The notes below the pieces were generated by a model. The model did no database searches and was not told the DNA's origin. It saw only the letters and a list, made by a program, of their open reading frames with translations. From the NCBI GenBank assembly GCA_037577475.1, contig CM075189.1:33330179-33394178 (forward strand): a DNA stretch of 64,000 nucleotides. The letters run 5' to 3'. Numbering within the stretch: the first letter of the stretch is position 1; each line of letters opens with the position of its first letter. Below are positions 56,641-64,000 of this stretch, in pieces. The position numbers and the translations under genes were made by a program. The DNA is from Chaunax sp. Z400 (taxonomy: Eukaryota > Chordata > Actinopteri > Lophiiformes > Chaunacidae).

Positions 56641-58454
56641 TGAAAAACTCTTCGTCCACATGTCGCCATGTATTTAATGGCCTCACAGATGACCACCAAG
56701 TACATTACCTCCACTTATCCACTTGATATTTACTAAGTACAACCTTCTCTACAGTTGCCATTTTTCTTATTCATAAATAATTAAATAATAATAAGAGCCA
56801 TATCGTCCGTATGCATAATGATAATAAGAGCCAGCTCTTCAGGTCAGGACTCAGCAGTCCACCTGCATCCAAACGATAAGGGACACTCATTTGAAGACAG
56901 GATAGAGAGGATAGATGGTTTGAGAGAGGAGTAAAAGGAGACTCACATGATGCAAAAAGAAAAAGATTCATTTGAGAAATAAAGGAAATCTGCAAAAAGA
57001 AGCTGGCACCATGCCCACCCTTGGATTCACATTTTAATATCAGGTTATGACTCGCAGCTGTCTATTACTTTCTGTGGCATGTTTACGTCACCAGCCATTA
57101 ATTTACAATGTTCCCATGGAGGGCAGACAAGCAGCAACATCTCACAGTAAACAATTCGGACAGCAGCGAGAAAAAAATCTCTGGAGGGCTCTCAGTACAC
57201 TTTGGAGACTCAGAGTTAAGTCAATTTAAATTTCTGGCAAGGCCAAGGGTGGACCTTGTCAGGGGTTGATGTAAAGTAACAACAGCGCTCTGATGGGTGG
57301 GAGGAAAACAGTCACCCTCAATGACATTAAAATAATCTATCATATCAAAGACCAGCCGTCTGAGTAGGCATGATGAGAAGTCCATTGTAGGGTGAAGGAG
57401 TATAAGACAGGCCGCCCGTGTGGATTCATTACAAAGTCATTCTTCCTTTTTCATCATATAACCTTTAAAGTTTTCTCTAAAAAGCCTCCTCCTTCTCAGA
57501 GATGAGGAGGTAATGATGAGTTCTCTGTGTGAACAGGTCCTCTGCTCCTCACAGAGACTGCTAGCTAATTAATCAAACTGTTGTCCTGACTGGAAAATTG
57601 TTCTCACATAATGGGATCTCCCATTCATGCAGAGAGACGGACACACAGGAAAGAACTCTATAGAAGAAGAGATGAAAGGGAGGAGAGAAAGACGAACAGA
57701 AGGAGGGAAGCCATTAATGAGTAAAAATTTTTTTTTAAAAAGGGAAAGGCAAAAAGATGACAAAGGAACAATGGAAGAACACACAGGACAGGAACAGGAA
57801 GCCAGGCTGTCTCAGGAGGGGGATAATTACATTAGATGAGATGTAATTAAAAATTGACATTGCTAATCAACAGTGGGGCTGCATTTATGTTGGTGCTTTG
57901 TAAATGAATTTAACTACTCTGATTAACTTGATTGATGTAATTTTTAAAAAATAACAATTAAATCACTGCTCGTGCCTCAAGAGCATATTTCATATCCTTT
58001 GTAAAAAAAAAAAAAAAAAGACAGAAGATGATCCTCCTCAGCTGCATGAGATTATTGAAATGTATTCCAGGATGTTTTTACAACTAGAAACAGTGAGAGA
58101 ACACATTAGTATCATCACATGTCTGTCATATCGATCATTAGGTCTACTGGAGTTTTTATTTAGTAGGTTTAGGATACATTTCATGGTGTTTTAGTGTCTG
58201 ACTTGCTCCTTGCTGCCTTGACATCACACATGATTATTACTTAAGGTTGTAAAGTAGTTACACAGGTATGCAGCTATGTAAGACACACTTCCATTCCTTA
58301 CACACCTGGCCTTGTGCTTTTGAATTTGGAGATGTGATAACACAAGACTCCGGCCTCCAAATTCCTTCATCACTATATAAGTGATGGATCCAGATCAGAC
58401 TCTGATGTGTGCTAGACAGGATGTAATCATAACTGCCCCTCTATCACACCATGG
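56641..58454. other. Non-coding, no gene seen
   Basis: Contains a purine-rich stretch (57630-57780) and an A17 run (58003-58019). The segment 57850-57990 is repeat-free and could be a conserved non-coding block. No coding is recognised. Confidence 0.45.
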
Positions 58455-58640
58455 TAAAGAATCCTGATCATGATCCAGATCATGATCCAGATCACCACCA
58501 AAGTCTAATGGGTTGTTCTTTGGGCCATACTCTACCCCAAAAAGTTTCCTCAAAATCCTCTCAGAACTTTTTGAGTAATCTGGTAACGGACGAAGAAACA
58601 CAGGCAAAAACATAACCTCTTTAAAGGAAGTGAAAAACAG
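58455..58640 (-). repeat. Copy of the dispersed repeat at 13980-14605
   Basis: On minus, 'ggttatgtttttgcctgtgt', 'attactcaaaaagttctgag' and 'ggtggtgatctggatcatg' are the internal strings of the same widespread fish repeat. Confidence 0.55.
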
Positions 58641-58980
58641 ATTAATGCAGCCGTAAGGTTGCAGAAGGATCACATATCGTATACAGGTAACACTTGTGAA
58701 CTGCAGAGCCTTGTTTCCACCAGTCTGCTTTCAGGATTATATGATTGGAAACCTTACCTCACCCATAATAAATGGATCTAAACCCTGAGATCTGTTTACT
58801 GGAAACTGTTGGTGGGGTTGTTACCACTTTCACTTCTCCAGCAGTCTGGAAACAACAGACATTTTTTTTTTCTTTTACTTGGCTGTCAAACTATACTGCA
58901 AGCTGCACTCCTGCCAGACCAACACAATACAAACTACCAGCATTTCCTTCTGCTCCTTCAGTATTCATGGTCACTCTTCT

Positions 58981-59017
<37 letters not shown>

Positions 59018-60609
59018 CAGTTAATCACACACATGTTGTGTTTTTATACTCTATGTGTCGTTTTAGTACAATAAAGAGACAAGCTTTGTTTGACAGCAAA
59101 TCTAAAGGATGCCGAAAAAATAGGAGAGTTGGGGAATCCTTAATATGACAGCAAAATGTCTCTGCTGGCTCTGATTGACCAATCAGTGGCCGGCAGTGTG
59201 TTAACTTCACCTAGTAGTGTTGGAGCAGTGAGCTTCAGTAGGTGCTTCAACAGAGGGGTAACAAAAAACAGCAGAATGAAGTGTTTCTATCCACCATCCA
59301 CAACTTTTAGTCATAGTAATATTAGAATAACCTTATTAAAGTGTGAGGAGCTGAACTGAAGCAGACTGCTTTGTTTAAAACAAACTACATGTTGACTGAA
59401 GCTAACAGAAACCAAGCACTGAGCAGGATTCCAGCAGCAGAGACCGATCCTCACACTTTAAGGTGATGGATCTTCGTTTAACGGCTGCTGAACAATTCTT
59501 TCACGAGAAAATTGTGTTTACTTCAGCTTTGTGTAAAATGTTTGTTACAATAAACCCCAAAGAAAGTAAATGATGACCCGTTTTATGATGAAAATGCTTC
59601 AACTGCACTATTATGTTCTGGATTTTTTTCTCTGCTTGACATTGCAGTGTTTGTTTGTTTGTTTTGAAACAGAGAAATGGACTTTCTACCTCTCCCTCCC
59701 CGCTTTTCCTTACCCATCACATCCCCTCTCCCCCCCCCCTCCCTCCCCGCCTCCCAAACGTCTTGCTTCCTCATACAATGTCATTCAGGCAGCGCCCTCG
59801 TTTCCCTGCCACTCCTCTCTCGCTCTCTCTCCCCCTTACGTTGCGGTTTAATGTGACAAGCCCTTTAGAGTAATTAAAGTTAAAGCACGCCTCGCTCCCC
59901 ACTACTACACATGTCATACATCATGTTATCTCTCCTCTGTGAGTGTGTCTGTGGGCAGGCTGACAAGTGATGTGAAGATCTATACGCCCCCCCCCTCAGC
60001 TCTTTTAAATGACAGTGTGACTCATAATCCTCGAACACACCCAGAATATGAATTACAGGGAACGTGTTCTCTAAAGTCCTTCACACTGAGAATTAGTCGT
60101 ACTCAATGTGAATGAAAAGTGTGCTAAGGCCTGAGGCTTACAGCAGGTTTTGCTCAAGGACATTTTTTATGCAGTAGTGTATGATTGTTGTCGGCCAGCT
60201 TGACCTAACAAGGATCCAAGTAATTCAAGTTGTGAGTGATCCCTCAGCACCGAGGTACGTTTAGGGAAAAATGGTTGGTTGTGGTGAAGATATTTGTGAA
60301 GGGTTAGCCTCTGTACTCTTGGTGCCGACACAGGATTAATGCTTCAGGAAGGCCATCCAGCGTTAGACCTGAAATATCTGCTGTGGCTGTTGTGGTTCTG
60401 TATTCAGATCATTTCCTGTTTTATTTTGGTAGCAGAGTTCTCATGTTGTGTCTTGTGCTTTACATTTCCTGTATTATCTCCTTGTCATCTCTTTTGGCCT
60501 ATTGGTTTGTTGTCCCTGTCTCCGTCATTGTCTCTGTTTTCTGTCTGATTATTCCCTCCCCCTTTGTGAAGAAGATAAAACACAGCTCCCGGAATCCCAA
60601 CTCTATCTC
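58641..60609. other. Non-coding, no gene seen
   Basis: (CT)n at 58981-59014 and pyrimidine-rich DNA at 59680-59760. The sequence near 59840-59890 is repeat-free and could be conserved. No coding is recognised. Confidence 0.45.
58981..59014. repeat. (CT)17 microsatellite
   Basis: An uninterrupted CT run. Confidence 0.95.
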
Positions 60610-60672
60610 AATGTCAGCTGGGTTAGGCTCCAGTCCCCAGCGACCCTACAGAGAATAAGGATGGATGGGTAA
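60610..60672 (+). repeat. Retroposon 3' tail fragment
   Basis: 'cagctgggttaggctccagt', 'ccccagcgaccctacagag' and 'aataaggatggatggg' form the familiar tail of abundant fish retroposons. Confidence 0.65.
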
Positions 60673-63600
60673 TGCATGAATGACTGCACGGAAAGAAGAG
60701 ATTTTACAAACTTCCCTTTCAAAAGAAATACAGACAGATTTGCCAAAACAGGAACAAACATATAGAGAAAACCAGACTCTGCAGATTTAGTGTCCTTTAG
60801 TTTATTGGTGACCAATGGAGGAAATGCATCCTAACTTTTTGTGTTTTTTTAAAAGTAAACTTATTCTACATTCTCCACAATCACACAATTATATGCAGCC
60901 TAAATCAATTATTTTACTATTTCAGCAAGAAAAAAAAACAAATAAAAATGTACATATTTTTTATTTAAACCCATCGCAGGCCATTTGTTATAACATGCTT
61001 TTATTTTCATTAACAATTTGTCACGCAACACAGAAGAGTGTCTTTACTCATGTTAATGAGGTATATTACACAAAGGGATCCACCTACAGTACATTACCAC
61101 TGTGTAACTATTCACCTTCTGCAAACTGGTGAACATAATAGTCATAATTATTAACATCAGCCATTCATTCGTTTCTTGTGCCAATCAGAATCACGATGCT
61201 TCAAGAATCTACAGCAGCGTTTAAAAATGATGAAGCTCGTCATCCCTCATCATCCCCTGCTTCTCACCACCTGACAACAATTTATTTTTAGAGTCTAAAC
61301 TTTGTTTTTCTTTGGAGCCATCAGCGTTAGGCTGCAGTGCTAAAAGCAGACGGATGCAGGATAGATTCATGATGGGACAAGCATTCAGAAATTAGCCTTG
61401 ACACTCTAATGGTACTGGAACAGAAAGGGAACTATAAAATGCTCATCCCAGCCCACTATGTAATAATTACATTGACTGTAATAGTGGTGTAAAGTGCAGT
61501 AGTAATTGGGATAATGGCTGGTGGCAGGACAACACCATCCATTATGAATTAGCAACAAATACAAAAGTGAAGTGATGGTAATTTGAAACCATAACAATTT
61601 AGAAATAGCCATCATAAAAATTACATTTTTTTTCTGCATGTCTCCTTGATTGATGCCACACAGATGACATCTGGACACACAAGCAGCAACAAAATAACAC
61701 ACAACATAACAACAGTGGGAATGATGTGTAATGTTTGCTGTTATATTAGTTAAAAAAAACAAACGTGCATTATAATTCCCTCTGCCCAACATTTACCGGG
61801 CATCATTCTTATGTTCCTTCATTACCAACGGTCACTTAATGATAATGGGGATGATGGCACCCATTATAAGGCTGTTATATGCAGAAACACAGACACAGAA
61901 ATATAACCAAATACAATACTCTGTCAAAATACATATTAACACTGATTCTAAATCTCACAGCCTCCACTGACTGACTCACATCAAAGAAAAAACATTCAAC
62001 CACCAGGTTTTATGAGGTGACAAATATGTGAGCGATTAAGTTTGTGTTTTTGATATTATTTGATAAATGTCTGTTTTTTTCCATTTTCTTGGATGGGCGT
62101 ATGAAACGCAGGAAAGGTCAGCAGCAATACAACGATACATTTATTCTTTTTTTTAAATGCTCCACTGCCTTAAATGCTACCATTGATCTGACTTTTTGAT
62201 TCATGCAGTGCACTTTGTAATAGTTCGGAATGCAATGAGAGAAAATATGTAACTTAGCGAGGCTTTAGTTTGACCTTTATTTGATCAGAAAAAAAGAAGA
62301 AGCGAAATCTTGAAGCGATGATGGCGAGAGATGAAAAGTGAAGGGATCACGAAATGTTTTAAAATCCATCCTGAGGGACATGAAATTATGAAGGCATAAT
62401 AATCCATCCAAAAGTCATGCAGACCTGTCCAGTGTTTTGTAAAGCAGACTATTTCCAGTAAAAAGTGACTAATGCTGCCTCCATGTACCAGAGTTATCCA
62501 ATCCTACAGTATATGACTGGGAAAGTCATTTAATTGGAAAGCTTGAGAATATTCGGCTTGACATTAAAAGGTAGTAAAGTGCTGGCAAAAGCAAACAAGC
62601 ATGGATGTCTCATGGTATCCAAACTGTAGTTTTTAAATATTGGCTTTTTGTGAAGAACAGTCACAGTCCTGCACAGCGAATACCTTTATGGCAATATGAC
62701 ATTGAGTGGATGGATAGCCTCAACCAGAGAGAGTATGTATAACTTCTAGTTAAAAGTCCTAATTGATGATGTTGGTTTGAGAAATTAAACATTAAGACTA
62801 AATGAAATTAATAGCATATTTCTGTCCACTACAGCTTACACATCTAAATCACTTGTTCTGTGTTCTCCTGAAGGAAGAAAAAAACAAACAAACCTAAAGG
62901 GAGAAATATGATGTACATATATTGTATATTTTACATTTTTGATTGATGAAGGTGCACCCTGTATTACTTCAGCAGAATACATCATCAGTACATCAGTATT
63001 CATTATCATATAGGCAGAGCAGAGGATCACGCCGAGGGAGAGAGAAGCCACACGACACAGGAGCTCCAAAAAAAATAAAAAAAATGTTCTGGCAGAAAAG
63101 CTCACATGGTTGTTTTTGTGCCGGTGAGGAAGCGTGTGTGACACCCTGCAGCTGATGAGAGCAAACACCTCTGATATTTATTTTAACATAATAAAAATAC
63201 TGACAGTATATTAAAAAAATTACTTTTTACTCCAAAAAAAAGTCACTGAATACATTCCTATAGACAGGGTCAGAGCTGGATTCTGCCCACAGTGGAAAGC
63301 ACATATAAAACCTTTAAAGACTTGCAGATGGAGCTCATTCCATTTCACCCACATCTAGGACTGCTGGGGGGGGGGGGACGAGACGCTGATGATGATGATG
63401 ATGATGTTGAAAGGCTTGAAGTGTTTTCAAAGAAAGGATGATGATTCGGAATGATTTATCGGACTTCAAAAAAACAAAAACAACAAAACAAACCAAAGTG
63501 AATAAAGAGTGTCTCATTGCCTGTGTGTTTGACAGAGGGAGTGTGTGAGAGTTATGAGCTAAATGAATTGATGTACTTTCATTCCTCTTTTCTGTTGTTC

Positions 63601-64000
63601 TCAGACAAAAAAAAAAGCTCTGTTCAGGAAGATCAAAAGTGTCTACAGCAGCAGAAAGGCAACTTTTATCTCAACACATGGGTTTTGAAGTTAGTTAGAG
63701 CTGCACATTGAAGTTTGTGACAGAAGAAGCTCTATGTTATCTTTTTATTTACCACTCTTGTTGGAAGGAGACGTTTTCTTTTACTCGTTTCTCTCAAACA
63801 CCAGAGACTGCAGTGTTAAACCCTTTCAATAGGTCCCTGTAGGCATTTTCTCAAATGCACATTCACTCGTTCAGTTCAGCTCGGCTCCCCAGTAACATCT
63901 GTCTACCTCGATAAAACAAAAAGAGGGCATATAAGAGAGAACATAATTTACTTCTTATACTTAGAGGAAAAATGTTTTGACTGTGTGTAGGTCCAGAGTT
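60673..64000. other. Non-coding flank, no gene seen
   Basis: Repeat-poor DNA with G11 (63367-63377) and (GAT)n (63389-63405). Blocks near 61400-61620 and 62220-62560 look like candidates for conserved non-coding elements, since they are balanced, repeat-free and stop-rich in all frames. This cannot be tested here. Confidence 0.45.

Noticed and set aside
58441..58500. 'gatcatgatccagatcatgatc' palindromes as a regulatory site
   Set aside because: They belong to the internal part of a widespread fish repeat also present near 14110-14150.

Overview
The window reads as nuclear DNA of a teleost fish. It is AT-rich and low in coding density, with long dinucleotide microsatellites. It holds relics of many transposon groups that co-occur in fish: Helitron, several piggyBac elements, Harbinger, hAT, Tc1/mariner, pogo, a Ty3/Gypsy element with integrase directly after protease, LINE tails and a tRNA-derived SINE. 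Family calls rest on translations and motifs read by eye and on remembered family sequences; no alignment or database search was run.

One complete host gene is present: ift52 (intraflagellar transport protein 52, an IFT-B core subunit of cilia), on the minus strand at 13383-10765. It has twelve coding exons, every intron is GT-AG, the phases all close, and the sum is 1296 nt (431 codons plus stop).

Layout: 1-7.7 kb is non-coding flank with microsatellites, a tRNA-derived SINE and a perfect-looking foldback MITE (5806-6215). 7.7-9.94 kb is a decayed Helitron (plus strand) with an OTU/C76-like region and a Pif1-type helicase start, but no Rep centre. 10.1-23.6 kb is the ift52 zone: the intact gene, a stray exon-2 copy downstream on the same strand, and three partial inverted copies (B, C, D) of its 3' half separated by an LTR-like repeat, a piggyBac relic, a truncated Gypsy and a truncated Harbinger. 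23.6-24.9 kb is a split minisatellite with a 21+17 bp higher-order unit. 25-33.4 kb is mostly non-coding, with a degenerate ~175-bp tandem repeat at 29.3-29.9 kb. 33.8-50.3 kb holds three related piggyBac copies (P1, P2, P3). P1 ends inside a 1.87-kb CT/CA compound array, P2 is broken by two solo-LTR-like insertions, and P3 is the most complete. Tc1, integrase and hAT fragments lie between them. 50.3-64 kb is mainly non-coding, with a LINE tail, a pogo relic, a LINE RT scrap, microsatellites and possible conserved non-coding blocks.

The most interesting signal is the ift52 cluster. The broken copies C and D keep several residues that I remember as ancestral (shared with human IFT52) where the intact gene differs. 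The intact gene may therefore be a fast-evolving paralog rather than the source of the copies. Two transposon coding regions, the Gypsy integrase and the Harbinger transposase, are cut exactly where ift52 sequence begins. This points to rearrangement joints rather than simple insertions.
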